Source: CAZXPG01 sp964643145
GTDB taxonomy: Bacteria; Pseudomonadota; Alphaproteobacteria; Rickettsiales; Arcanibacteraceae
DNA length: 64,000 nucleotides
Assembly (NCBI GenBank): GCA_964643145.1
Contig: CAZXPG010000001.1
Location: forward strand, 1-64,000
Reading direction: 5' to 3'
In this document: positions 34,099-42,026 of the stretch, one piece after another
Layout: the number at the start of each line of letters is the position of its first letter
Position numbering within the stretch: position 1 is the stretch's first letter
Notes under the pieces: generated by a model
What the model was told of the DNA's origin: nothing
What the model saw: only the letters and a program-made list of their open reading frames with translations
The model's database searches: none
Translations under genes and position numbers: made by a program

Positions 34099-35214
34099 TT
34101 ATAAATTATCAATAAGAAGTGATCTGTTTCTTTCAAATTCGTTTATGCTGGTAGCGATCATCTCCGGTATCAGTGGCACTACAGCATTGCCAAGGCTGCG
34201 CAGCCTTTCTTTGCGTGTGCCGCCCTGCGTCCATCCGACAGGAAAACCCATCAGCCATTCTACCCAATCAGGATTCAGGCCATTATCTTTCAATCGTGGG
34301 ACGTTTGGTTCTTCATCCCATTGCTGATTTCCTCTCGTGCTACGGAAGCAGCTAATTTGTGACTGCTGTATGATTTGCCGAGACGGGCCAGGGTTAGCAA
34401 AGAGAGTGCTGTATCCTTCCAGTCCCGCGAACAAGGGGTAGGCCAGCGTTTCATGCGGTTTGGCATCAGGCTGGAATTTGCCATCTTCTCTGCATCTTCG
34501 AATGATACCTCTCCCGATATCACTTTCTGACGCAGTTGGTTGATCTGTCCCTCGTTCGACCATCGCCCCTGAGCTGTCGGTGTTGGCCAGAACTTCACAT
34601 AACGCCCCAGCCCCAGACTGCCGTCCGTGCCGTTCCTGGTGTGCTTTCGGATTGATCCGTTCTTGGTTACTCTGTATGTGTCGTTCTTCCCGATAATCCC
34701 GCCCACTGTTGCATCGCTGGCGGTTGGGGTAGGCAATAATCCATATGCGGTCTCTCTGGTGAGGAGCGCCAAGGGCGGAAGCTGGTATGCAATGCCATTC
34801 TGCATCATACCCGATCTGCCATAAATCTTGCAGGACAGTGACAAGTCCGTTACTGCGCAGGTTCGCCACGTTTTCGATAATTGCATAACGGGGTTTGATT
34901 TCATTGATAAGCCTGTGGAATTCTTTCCATAAACATGAGCGACTGCCTGTGATTCCAGCTTTCTTTCCTGCTACGGAAATATCCTGGCAGGGAAAGCCGC
35001 CACATAACACATCAATAGAATATGGCCTTAGTGCATCATTATTCAGAATCCTTACATCGCTGAATAACTGGGCGTCCTGCCAATGTTTCTTCAGGGTTCT
35101 ATGGCAGAACGCATTAATTTCGCAGAATCCGATGGTTGACCACCCAGCACGCTCGAATCCGAGCGAAAATCCCCCGATTCCGGAGAATAGGTCAAAACAT
35201 CGTAACATATTCAA
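34099..35214 (-). CDS. DNA (cytosine-5) methyltransferase
   Basis: A 371-residue C5 methyltransferase. Motifs: FDLFSGIGGFSLGF (I, SAM binding), GGFPCQDIS with catalytic Cys76 (IV), IIENVANL (VI, Glu115), HQRDRIWI (VIII) and LRSLGNAVVP (X). The target region between motifs VIII and X is poor in familiar sequence. No partner endonuclease is nearby, so it probably protects phage DNA from host restriction or acts as an orphan. A second long frame on the same strand runs through the middle of the gene (34290-34904). Confidence 0.93.
   Translation of the reverse strand: MNMLRCFDLFSGIGGFSLGFERAGWSTIGFCEINAFCHRTLKKHWQDAQLFSDVRILNNDALRPYSIDVLCGGFPCQDISVAGKKAGITGSRSCLWKEFHRLINEIKPRYAIIENVANLRSNGLVTVLQDLWQIGYDAEWHCIPASALGAPHQRDRIWIIAYPNRQRCNSGRDYREERHIQSNQERINPKAHQERHGRQSGAGALCEVLANTDSSGAMVERGTDQPTASESDIGRGIIRRCREDGKFQPDAKPHETLAYPLFAGLEGYSTLFANPGPSRQIIQQSQISCFRSTRGNQQWDEEPNVPRLKDNGLNPDWVEWLMGFPVGWTQGGTRKERLRSLGNAVVPLIPEMIATSINEFERNRSLLIDNL
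34290..34904 (-). CDS. Possible overprinted frame inside the C5 methyltransferase gene
   Basis: On the same strand, one base out of phase with the methyltransferase, 204 codons from an ATG are stop-free. The product has words that I recall from phage methyltransferase-associated proteins: SKTWRTC, GRSGMMQNGIAYQLPPL, LLPTPTASDA, FWPTPTAQGRW and RWPTPCSRDW. The conserved motif VI-VIII region of the methyltransferase, read in the shifted frame, gives this pattern. Either the frame is translated or the resemblance follows mechanically from the conserved enzyme codons. No ribosome site is evident. Confidence 0.35.
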   Translation of the reverse strand: MKSNPVMQLSKTWRTCAVTDLSLSCKIYGRSGMMQNGIAYQLPPLALLTRETAYGLLPTPTASDATVGGIIGKNDTYRVTKNGSIRKHTRNGTDGSLGLGRYVKFWPTPTAQGRWSNEGQINQLRQKVISGEVSFEDAEKMANSSLMPNRMKRWPTPCSRDWKDTALSLLTLARLGKSYSSHKLAASVAREEISNGMKNQTSHD

Positions 35215-35301
35215 AAATAACGATAATTATTCATTGATTGACTTGATATGTGGTCGATTAAGAGCGTTACTGTAATCATAACCCAAGCGATGGAGGACAT
35301 C

Positions 35302-35517
35302 ATGGTTACCAGTGCTCATAAAGTTATTTCTACGAATCTGCAGGCCATGAGCGAAATGCTCATTGAAGCAAGCCAACTGGCTACTGACGGTTATGTCGCT
35401 GCCGGCAAAGGAAATCAGATGCTGGCAATTGGTACGATTATGCCGATTGAACAGCTGCTCAAGGATGCTGCCACACTTTTTGATGCCGCACTGGCACTGC
35501 AAAAACACGCTAAGTAA
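35302..35517 (+). CDS. Small helical unknown protein
   Basis: A 71-residue protein starting at ATG 35302 with GGAGG 5 bases upstream; an earlier frame start at 35248 is less likely. The sequence (LQAMSEMLIEASQLATDGYVAAGKGNQML, PIEQLLKDAATLFDAALAL) is a helical bundle in appearance. It is the first of four plus-strand small genes lying inside the otherwise minus-strand prophage. Function unknown. Confidence 0.65.
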   Translation: MVTSAHKVISTNLQAMSEMLIEASQLATDGYVAAGKGNQMLAIGTIMPIEQLLKDAATLFDAALALQKHAK

Positions 35518-35528
35518 TGGAGGCTATC

Positions 35529-35714
35529 ATGCGAACACAACAGAAAATATACCGGTACGTTGCAGACCAGCTATTCCAAATTCAGAACAGAATCGTTGCG
35601 GGTGAGTTACGCTTGCTTGATAGCGATAGCTGCAATCGCCAGCGTTATAACCTTGTCACTATCAAGGACAAGGTTGATGAACTGGCAGCTTTAGTAAATA
35701 TCCCAACCAATTAA
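35529..35714 (+). CDS. Small unknown protein
   Basis: A 61-residue protein starting at ATG 35529 after GGAGG. Basic and helical (QQKIYRYVADQLFQIQNRIV, LVTIKDKVDELAAL). Same small operon as the preceding gene and the DUF3489 gene. Function unknown. Confidence 0.6.
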   Translation: MRTQQKIYRYVADQLFQIQNRIVAGELRLLDSDSCNRQRYNLVTIKDKVDELAALVNIPTN

Positions 35715-35725
35715 GGAGAAGCATT

Positions 35726-36214
35726 ATGTTAAAACTTTCCCCAACCCAGATGGAAATCCTGAAAGGAGTTGCTGAACAACCTGAACAGGATGTCCGTAAC
35801 TTTATGCAGCGCATCAAAAGCCCCGCCATACGGGATAAAATTATCGAATCAATGCTAAAGAATGGTTTGATTACTGAAGATGATGAAGCGTATGCCTACC
35901 TGATTTCTGCGAAAGGGCTGGAGGCTGTCGGTAAACATCCAGTTATTGCTGATTCGCAGCCTGATAAACCTGCGTTACCTAAAGCCCATAACAAGCAGGG
36001 TACTATTATTGGGCTGCTTTCACGAAGCGAGGGAGCTACCCTTAATGAAATGGTAGAAGCGACTGGCTGGCAGAAGCATTCGGTACGTGGCCTGATGGCT
36101 GGTAATCTCAAGAAAAAACTGGGACTAACCATTGTATCAAGCAAGGAAAATGGCGGCAATCGGGTGTATAAAATTTTAGCAACAAAGGTAGATCATGACA
36201 ACATCAACGCCTAA
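35726..36214 (+). CDS. DUF3489 protein
   Basis: A 162-residue protein. The C-terminal half matches the DUF3489 pattern (KQGTIIGLLSRSEGATLNEMVEATGWQKHSVRGLM, then KKLGLTIVSSKENGGNRVYKI), which has the form of a winged helix. The N-terminal half (SPTQMEILKGVAEQ, then IIESMLKNGLI and YAYLISAKGLEAV) looks like a second winged helix. In alphaproteobacteria such genes often sit with serine recombinase and DUF2924 genes; here they are about 15 kb apart. It has AAGGAG before the ATG. Probably DNA-binding. Confidence 0.85.
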   Translation: MLKLSPTQMEILKGVAEQPEQDVRNFMQRIKSPAIRDKIIESMLKNGLITEDDEAYAYLISAKGLEAVGKHPVIADSQPDKPALPKAHNKQGTIIGLLSRSEGATLNEMVEATGWQKHSVRGLMAGNLKKKLGLTIVSSKENGGNRVYKILATKVDHDNINA

Positions 36215-36446
36215 AAGCGAGAAGATCCAGCTTAAGGCTACTGTCTCGCAGTAACTTACAGCTAATGTCGGCTATGTAAGAAAGCTTCTTGAAACAGCAC
36301 TACTCAATGCTGTTGAGGCTGAGAAATACATGATGGAAAATGAACAGAGTACCGCTTGCCATCACATAAAAGATATTGAGGTAGCAATTGGCCACGCCAA
36401 AATCCTTGTTGATGCATCTCTATACCTGAGCCTCTTGGAGCGGTAA
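36195..36446 (+). pseudogene. Small gene broken by an in-frame stop
   Basis: From ATG 36195, overlapping the end of the DUF3489 gene, 19 codons are followed by TAA at 36252-36254. The same frame then stays open for 63 codons of credible helical protein (VGYVRKLLETALLNAVEAEKYMM, HIKDIEVAIGHAKILVDASLYLSLLER) to a TAA at 36444. The intact gene would encode about 83 residues. A single base change (for example CAA to TAA) explains it. Recoding of UAA at this context is unlikely. Confidence 0.65.
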
Positions 36447-36449
36447 GTA

Positions 36450-36869
36450 TTAGTATTGCCCTATGTCCTTGCCATTCTGCTCCAGGGTTAGTTGATTCAC
36501 CTTAGTATTCTGGTTCAACCAGTAAACTCCAGCTCTGGAGTTTAGTTCCTGATCGGTCATGCTAAGGGGGTTATTCACGGGAATATTTTCTTTCTTAGTC
36601 CAGAACTGAATGGTGCAGACAGATTCCCTAAAATCCTCACACTGATTTTGCAAGAAGGATTTTAATGCTTGTATATTTTTAAGATTATCAGGATGAATAA
36701 TGAAGTAATGAGCATTTTTGGAAATAGACCGTGCCAGTACTGGATTTCCTCCTGCTAAGCGGTGTGTCTCAGCCGAGTGGTCTTTTTTAGTCAGTAAACC
36801 AATAAGAAAAAATATAGCAAGTATTGCGATAGCACTGATGCTAAACCCTTTGATGAATCGTAGAATCAT
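36450..36869 (-). CDS. Membrane-anchored or secreted unknown protein
   Basis: A 139-residue protein with an N-terminal hydrophobic helix (about residues 8-26, SISAIAILAIFFLIGLL) after a short basic start, then a soluble domain facing the periplasm with two Cys residues. No family is recognised. It sits 7 bases after the ParB-methyltransferase gene, in the same operon, and could be a cargo gene that alters the host envelope. Confidence 0.6.
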   Translation of the reverse strand: MILRFIKGFSISAIAILAIFFLIGLLTKKDHSAETHRLAGGNPVLARSISKNAHYFIIHPDNLKNIQALKSFLQNQCEDFRESVCTIQFWTKKENIPVNNPLSMTDQELNSRAGVYWLNQNTKVNQLTLEQNGKDIGQY

Positions 36870-36876
36870 AATAATA

Positions 36877-38127
36877 TCAATGAGAAAGGTTGTTCTTCTT
36901 ACATACCATTTCTTCTTCCAGTTGGCAAAATGTTTTATCGCTGCCCTGCAATACTGATTCCTTACCTGTAAATTCCTCCCATCGTTTCACAATCACATCA
37001 CAATATTTGGGATCAAGCTCGATCAACCGTGCGGAGCGGCCTGTTTTCTCACAGGCAATCATGGTAGAGCCAGAGCCACCGAAGCAGTCCAGGACAATAT
37101 CACGGCTTTTGCTACTATTTTCTACTGCCCTCTGGACGAGTTCAATAGGCTTCATCGTTGGATGGAGTGTATTGGTAGTTGGCCTGTTAAAGAACCAGAC
37201 ATCACCTTGATCACGCGCACCGCACCAGAAATGCTTGTTACCTTCTTTCCAGCCGTAGAGGATAGGCTCATACTGACGTTGGTAATCGGCATGTCCCATA
37301 GAGAAATGGTTTTTTGCCCAGATAATGAAATTTGACCAATGGCCGCCAGCATTACGGAAAGCCTGTTGCAGTGTGTGCAGTTCGGAAGAACTCATGCAGA
37401 TGTAAATGGCCCCCTTACATACCACCAGCATATTGGTACACACATCCTGTAGAAATGCACCGAATTCCTGGCCGAGATTATCGTTTTTGATGGATCGGTC
37501 CACACCCAGCTGCTTATCGGTAACCGAACCAGTATAATTCACATTATAGGGTGGGTCGGTAAAAACCATATCGGCTAATGTGCCATCCAGCAGTTGTTCA
37601 ACTACATCCAGTCTGGCGGAGTCGCCGCATAACAGGCGATGATTACCGAGAATCCATATATCACCAGGCTGGGTGACTGGATTTTCAGGAACATCTGGTA
37701 TAGCATCATCATCAGTTAGTCCCTCGGTGCCAAGATCTGCCAGAAGCTTATCCAGTTCATCTGAATCAAAGCCAGTTAAATCAAGTGAAAATCCTTCTTC
37801 TTTCAACTCACCAAGCTCGATAGCCAGTAGTTCATCATCCCATTCGGCTTCCTGTGCAACACGGTTATCAGCAAGGCGGTAGGCTTTTACCTGGGCAGGG
37901 GTTAGCCCTTCTGCAATATGCACGGGAACCTTCTTTATTCCAAGCTGCTGCGCGGCAAGGAGCCGAGTATGTCCAGCAATAATGACCATGTCACTATCTA
38001 CCACAATCGGCTGCCTGAAACCAAATTCCTTGATGGAGGCAGCTACCTTGGCAACTGCCTGGGTGTTGTGACGAGGATTCCGTGCATAAGGAATGATCTT
38101 ATCGGATGCTATCAGCTCGATTTTCAT
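36877..38127 (-). CDS. ParB-domain / DNA methyltransferase fusion
   Basis: A 416-residue two-domain protein. Residues 1-130 form a ParB-type domain (IPYARNPRHNTQAV, IIAGHTRLLAAQQLG at 49-63, YRLADNRVAQEAEW). Residues about 150-405 form a beta-class N4/N6 methyltransferase with TDPPYNVNYTG (DPPY at 191-194) and the SAM motif DCFGGSGSTMIACEKTGR near the C-terminus. This fusion is common in proteobacterial phages. The ParB part may guide the enzyme on DNA; methylation probably guards against restriction or marks packaging sites. Its leader carries repeated AACGAAA motifs and a GC-rich hairpin. Confidence 0.92.
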   Translation of the reverse strand: MKIELIASDKIIPYARNPRHNTQAVAKVAASIKEFGFRQPIVVDSDMVIIAGHTRLLAAQQLGIKKVPVHIAEGLTPAQVKAYRLADNRVAQEAEWDDELLAIELGELKEEGFSLDLTGFDSDELDKLLADLGTEGLTDDDAIPDVPENPVTQPGDIWILGNHRLLCGDSARLDVVEQLLDGTLADMVFTDPPYNVNYTGSVTDKQLGVDRSIKNDNLGQEFGAFLQDVCTNMLVVCKGAIYICMSSSELHTLQQAFRNAGGHWSNFIIWAKNHFSMGHADYQRQYEPILYGWKEGNKHFWCGARDQGDVWFFNRPTTNTLHPTMKPIELVQRAVENSSKSRDIVLDCFGGSGSTMIACEKTGRSARLIELDPKYCDVIVKRWEEFTGKESVLQGSDKTFCQLEEEMVCKKNNLSH

Positions 38128-38131
38128 AGGT

Positions 38132-38223
38132 ATTTCGTTTTTCTTGTAGAGTTATTTCGTTTTCTTAGAAGTAGAACCCCCAGCGTTTCTGCGGCTGGGG
38201 GCGATATAAAAACGAAACGAAAT
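38132..38223 (-). repeat. AACGAAA repeats around a GC-rich hairpin in the leader
   Basis: On the plus strand ATTTCGTTTT occurs at 38132 and 38154, and the inverted form AAAACGAAACGAAAT at 38209-38223. Between them CCCCCAGC (38177-38184) pairs with GCTGGGGG (38194-38201). The whole lies in the 5' leader of the ParB-methyltransferase gene. It may be a protein-binding site for the ParB part, or an RNA structure; no T-run follows, so a terminator is unlikely. Confidence 0.55.
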
Positions 38224-38302
38224 GCAAATTTTTATATTGTGGCTAGAAATCTTCTGCGCCATCGCCCCCCACATAGGTTTTGCCCAGGAAGGAACCGCCG
38301 TT

Positions 38303-38620
38303 TTACAACAACAATTTCTTTGCTTTCTCCCTGATCATCTCTGGATCAAGACCAGCATGGCCACAGACCTCGTAGAAGTCTTTATAACTCCTGAGCAGCC
38401 ATGTAATGGCTCTGCGTTTGTCAACCTGTGCTGATATTTTCTGGGAAGAGGATAAGGCATCCTGAAAGGCGGTAAGCACTACAGCTTGCCAAAGGCGCTG
38501 CAGCGGGCGGGCATCGATAAGGTTCTCTGCCGCTTGGATGTAGATACAATTATCTACTGTATCTACAACGTTATCATCATATGTACAGATGCGGAAGTCA
38601 AAATCTTTTGCTTTTTTCAT
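38303..38620 (-). CDS. Unknown phage protein
   Basis: A 105-residue protein (FRICTYDDNVVDTVDNCIYIQ, then RAITWLLRSYKDFYEVCGHAGLDPEMIREKAKKLL). The C-terminal half looks like an HTH-type helical domain. It overlaps the upstream gene by ATGA. Function unknown. Confidence 0.65.
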   Translation of the reverse strand: MKKAKDFDFRICTYDDNVVDTVDNCIYIQAAENLIDARPLQRLWQAVVLTAFQDALSSSQKISAQVDKRRAITWLLRSYKDFYEVCGHAGLDPEMIREKAKKLLL

Positions 38621-39114
38621 TTTTTTGCTCCTCTGTTGATAAAACCGAAGTAGATAGCGAGTTCATCCAGGGCAGACCGGAGACGTTGGACGGCATACCG
38701 CTTAGGCAATCCCTGAGCATGTGGCCATTCACCAAAGCAACAGACACGGATGACAAGATGCTGTCCTTCACTTTCCAGTTGGTCGAGTGCTCCATACAGA
38801 CGCTCACGGGCAGCTATCTGCTTGTCAGTGAAGCTGTGCGGCTTGTTGCTTCTGGCTACCTGGGTGAAGTCGGTGATGGTGGCATGTGGTATGCCTGCAT
38901 AGACAAAGCTGCGATAGATTCTGTCTCCGGCTTTCCATTGTGGTTCCGTGATATGATCGTGCGCCAGATACCAGTCGAGTGGAGCCTGGGTGATATTACG
39001 TGCACGGACGGAATGCTCGTCTGCATCTTCCGTGATGATGCTATGATGCTGACGCAGTTCTGGTGTGCCCATATCAGAATATCTGGCAGGCGGTGTGGTG
39101 CGCTTTTTAGGCAT
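38617..39114 (-). CDS. Unknown phage protein (DUF6456-like?)
   Basis: A 165-residue helical protein with PLDWYLAHDHITEPQWKAGDRIYRSF and a C-terminal RYAVQRLRSALDELAIYFG. The region after PLDW recalls a domain in alphaproteobacterial DNA-binding proteins, but I am not sure. It overlaps the RuvC-like gene and the next gene downstream, so it belongs to the replication operon. Confidence 0.6.
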   Translation of the reverse strand: MPKKRTTPPARYSDMGTPELRQHHSIITEDADEHSVRARNITQAPLDWYLAHDHITEPQWKAGDRIYRSFVYAGIPHATITDFTQVARSNKPHSFTDKQIAARERLYGALDQLESEGQHLVIRVCCFGEWPHAQGLPKRYAVQRLRSALDELAIYFGFINRGAKK

Positions 39115-39592
39115 GATGACCTCCTGCCTTGTGGCTGAGGGCGTAGAGCATCAATGCCAGTGCATCTGCTTCATTATCGTCTTTGGGAGCATAGCCAAGA
39201 GCTATGATGACGCTGATGACATCTTCCTTGGAGGCGTTGCCTTTGCCAGTGATGAATCGTTTGATAGTGCCGACAGGCACACCTTCGTAAGGAACGTTAT
39301 GGTGTTCGCACCATGCGGTAAGGTGCGCCAGGAAACCACCGTAGGTATGGGCGGCATCCACACCGTTATGCCGGCGTACCTCTTCAAAGAATAGGGCGTG
39401 GATAGTGCCACAGTTATTTTTCAGTTCCGTCAGCCAATGCTTGAAGCGGAGGTAACGCATGCCACCACCTTCAAAGCGGGAAGGCTTGAAGGATTGGTTG
39501 CCACTGATTATGGTGCCGTCAGTATTTTGCAGTGCCCAGCCTGTGGTAGTGCCGAGGTCAAGGGTAAGGACATTGGAATGATTACCAGCCAT
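39107..39592 (-). CDS. RuvC-like Holliday junction resolvase
   Basis: A 161-residue RNase H-fold nuclease starting at ATG 39592, with GGAG upstream; the open frame extends further but has no good start there. Acidic residues typical of RuvC are visible: TLDLGTTTGWAL (first Asp), ALFFEEVRRH (Glu) and DDNEADALALM (final Asp pair). It would cut branched DNA during phage replication or before packaging. Palindromic repeats lie just upstream. Confidence 0.85.
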   Translation of the reverse strand: MAGNHSNVLTLDLGTTTGWALQNTDGTIISGNQSFKPSRFEGGGMRYLRFKHWLTELKNNCGTIHALFFEEVRRHNGVDAAHTYGGFLAHLTAWCEHHNVPYEGVPVGTIKRFITGKGNASKEDVISVIIALGYAPKDDNEADALALMLYALSHKAGGHHA

Positions 39593-39773
39593 GATGTGCT
39601 CCTGTAATGATGGGATTGATGAGGGAACTGAAAATCGGACAGGCATATATGGAGAAGAATGCCGTAAGGCTTTCCTTCCCATATATTTTATATATGGAGT
39701 GCCACGTGAATCTGAGATCGAGACACAAGTAACTGATGTGTAATGATTTTGTTCGTCTGTTTTTAGAATCAGG

Positions 39774-39876
39774 CTGAGAATCCGCTGGATTCTGAAAATA
39801 GCCCTGCAAACCTTATGAATGCTTGGGTTTGAGAATCCGCCAGATTTCAGAATCCATGGATTCTGAGTGAGAATCC
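39774..39876. repeat. Cluster of AGAATCC / GGATTCT palindromes, iteron-like
   Basis: TGAGAATCCG occurs at 39774, 39829 and 39867. The first copy forms an imperfect palindrome with TGGATTCTGA. A perfect 20-base palindrome with half-site TCAGAATCCA spans 39846-39865. The cluster lies in the roughly 290-base gap between the helicase-primase and RuvC-like genes. It could be operators of a phage regulator or the replication origin. Confidence 0.6.
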
Positions 39877-39885
39877 GGTTGCTTA

Positions 39886-42024
39886 TCATGGCAAAACCTC
39901 CTCGTGATAAATCCAAAGTGAGGGGTTTTCGACAGGGATAATCCCACCATCACTTGGCGATTTATAATGAGTAGGAAACAGCAGTTTATAGGTGCTGAGA
40001 ACTTCTCCTGTTTCCTGGTCAACGGATTCACCGGCAGGGACTTCCATATCCTCCACGCAGAGCAGACCGAATTTGGATTTGGCGATGCTTCCCTTGCTGT
40101 ATTTGATGTAACCTTTGGTACTCAGCACATCGATGCGATCACGGATGGAGTGTTTTCCGCCAAGGCCAGCCTTGTTTTCAAAGGCAAGGCAGAATTGCGT
40201 GGACGTGTAGAGATTACCTTTCCGAGCCTCATCAAAGAGGATTTGCAGGATCACATCATGCTTGCGGCGGCGCTCTGCATCCAGCTTCTCGCCATAGGTC
40301 TTATTGACCAGCCGCTCTGATTCATGGTCGATCTGGCACCATTTGCCATTTACTTTATCGACCCACTTAGTCGGGATGGAGTTGCCGTTGCGCAGTTCAA
40401 ATATAAGCTGGCGGGGTGTGCGCTGTTCATCAGGGCGGAACATGATAATGCCGGAGGTGTAGAATCCACGCAGCGAACCGGCACCGCTAAAGCCCTGGAA
40501 AGGATCTTCCTCCAGAAGCTTTTTGGTAATCTTCTTGGTATGATGGGCGAGGATGATTCCGGCCTGTGGATTGACCATATAACGCAGTCTTTCCACTCGT
40601 TCCTGCAGGAAAAACATCATGGCAGTGTTATCATTCTCATTACCGTTCTCACCTGGGTCAAAGAGATTCCGGAGCGGATCAATGGTGATAATATCCAGAT
40701 CGCTGGGAGTAAAAAAACGCTGGATACTGTCACGTACCTGGTTGATGCCGTTTTCATCCAGCAGCATGCGTATCTGCGGTGTGATGACGAGATTCTTCCG
40801 TACAAGCGGCAGCAGGTTGTGATCAAAGTTAAGCTGCTTCAGGCGTTCACGCAGATAGTGATAACCAATCTCGGCCTGCAGATAGTATATTTTGAGAGGG
40901 CGTGCTGGCTTCATGCCAAGGAATGGCAATCCTGCTGCCATATGTGCCATCCATGCAATGAGCAGGTCTGTCTTGCCAACCTTAGGAGCACCGCCAAAGA
41001 CCAGGAGACCGTTCGGTGTAAGCACTCTGGGTGCGATAATATCGTCCGGCATCGGGGAATCATCGTCCAGCAACTGGCCGACAGTGAAGGCAGGCAATGA
41101 TGCCAGCACTGGAACAGAGGTTTTTGCAGCAGAAGAAATGAATGCTCTGATATCAAGCTGCTCAATGGCAGCATCGGCAGCATCCCACTTGGCTGGCTTA
41201 TCATCTGGGATGACAAGGATGGTAAGCGAAGCAATATCTGCTGTTTTGAGGTATGCGGCTACGCCTTCTGCATATTTCCTGCCTGGTTCGTCATGATCCG
41301 GCCAGATCAGCACATGCTTTCCGGCAAGCGGTGCCCAATCGGTTTTATCGATGGGAGCACTTGCACCATTCATGGCGGTGGTAGCGTAGAAGCCATAATC
41401 AATGAGTGCCTGAGCGGATTTTTCACCCTCGACCAGAATAACGCTGTCTGACAGTGCAATACCAGGCTGGTTATAAAGAGGACGTGGCTCTGGAGCCTTG
41501 TGCTTTCGCACCTTTACATCCCATGGGCGGAACTGCTTGCCGGAAGGCGGATCATAGCGGTAAACGCATGCTATCAGATTGCCGTCTGCATCCAGATAAT
41601 CCCATTTGCCAGTAACGGGGCCGAGATCTTCTTCAGGCAAGGATTGTGTCTTGGGAACAGGCCGTGGTGCTGTTCTAAGCCATTCCTGCAGGCTGCTTAT
41701 GACAGCAGGGAAATCCCTGTGCGTGTCCATACCGCATGAACCAGCCCACAGGCTGATAATGTCACCGCCTTCACCTGTAGCAAAATCATGCCACATACCT
41801 GCTTTGGAGCCGGATAAATCAACAACCAGGCTCTCCCCTTTATTGCCATGAATATCACCGATATAGAAACGGTCACGCTGCGCCATGCCAGAAGGAAACA
41901 GGTAGTAGAGTACCTCCTTCAAACGCAGGAGCAGCAGCGCTTTCATCTCATCCACGGAGAAATTTTCCTCCTTGGATGCAGACTGATCAGCAGCATCGTT
42001 GAAATCCATCCAGGCATGAATCAT
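39886..42024 (-). CDS. Phage helicase-primase (Toprim + RepA-like AAA helicase)
   Basis: A protein of about 712 residues. An N-terminal domain (RDRFYIGDIHGNKGESLVV, MWHDFATGEGGDI) is typical of phage primases. A Toprim domain follows with LVEGEKSA and WPDHDEPG. A RecA-like helicase domain has Walker A GGAPKVGKTD and later IITIDPLRNLF and ILAHHTKK, as in RepA-type hexameric helicases. A C-terminal winged helix may follow. ATG 42024 with GGAAGG upstream is preferred to TTG 42030. It should unwind and prime phage DNA. A diverged piece of a related gene is found at 1-204. Confidence 0.92.
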   Translation of the reverse strand: MIHAWMDFNDAADQSASKEENFSVDEMKALLLLRLKEVLYYLFPSGMAQRDRFYIGDIHGNKGESLVVDLSGSKAGMWHDFATGEGGDIISLWAGSCGMDTHRDFPAVISSLQEWLRTAPRPVPKTQSLPEEDLGPVTGKWDYLDADGNLIACVYRYDPPSGKQFRPWDVKVRKHKAPEPRPLYNQPGIALSDSVILVEGEKSAQALIDYGFYATTAMNGASAPIDKTDWAPLAGKHVLIWPDHDEPGRKYAEGVAAYLKTADIASLTILVIPDDKPAKWDAADAAIEQLDIRAFISSAAKTSVPVLASLPAFTVGQLLDDDSPMPDDIIAPRVLTPNGLLVFGGAPKVGKTDLLIAWMAHMAAGLPFLGMKPARPLKIYYLQAEIGYHYLRERLKQLNFDHNLLPLVRKNLVITPQIRMLLDENGINQVRDSIQRFFTPSDLDIITIDPLRNLFDPGENGNENDNTAMMFFLQERVERLRYMVNPQAGIILAHHTKKITKKLLEEDPFQGFSGAGSLRGFYTSGIIMFRPDEQRTPRQLIFELRNGNSIPTKWVDKVNGKWCQIDHESERLVNKTYGEKLDAERRRKHDVILQILFDEARKGNLYTSTQFCLAFENKAGLGGKHSIRDRIDVLSTKGYIKYSKGSIAKSKFGLLCVEDMEVPAGESVDQETGEVLSTYKLLFPTHYKSPSDGGIIPVENPSLWIYHEEVLP

Positions 42025-42026
42025 GA

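Noticed and set aside
39593..39916. N-terminal extension of the RuvC-like protein
   Set aside because: ATG 39592 has a good ribosome site and directly precedes the conserved RNase H fold; the upstream codons cover the palindrome cluster.
40324..41100. A 258-codon plus-strand frame opposite the helicase-primase
   Set aside because: The opposite strand carries clear Toprim and Walker motifs; the shadow has no known features.
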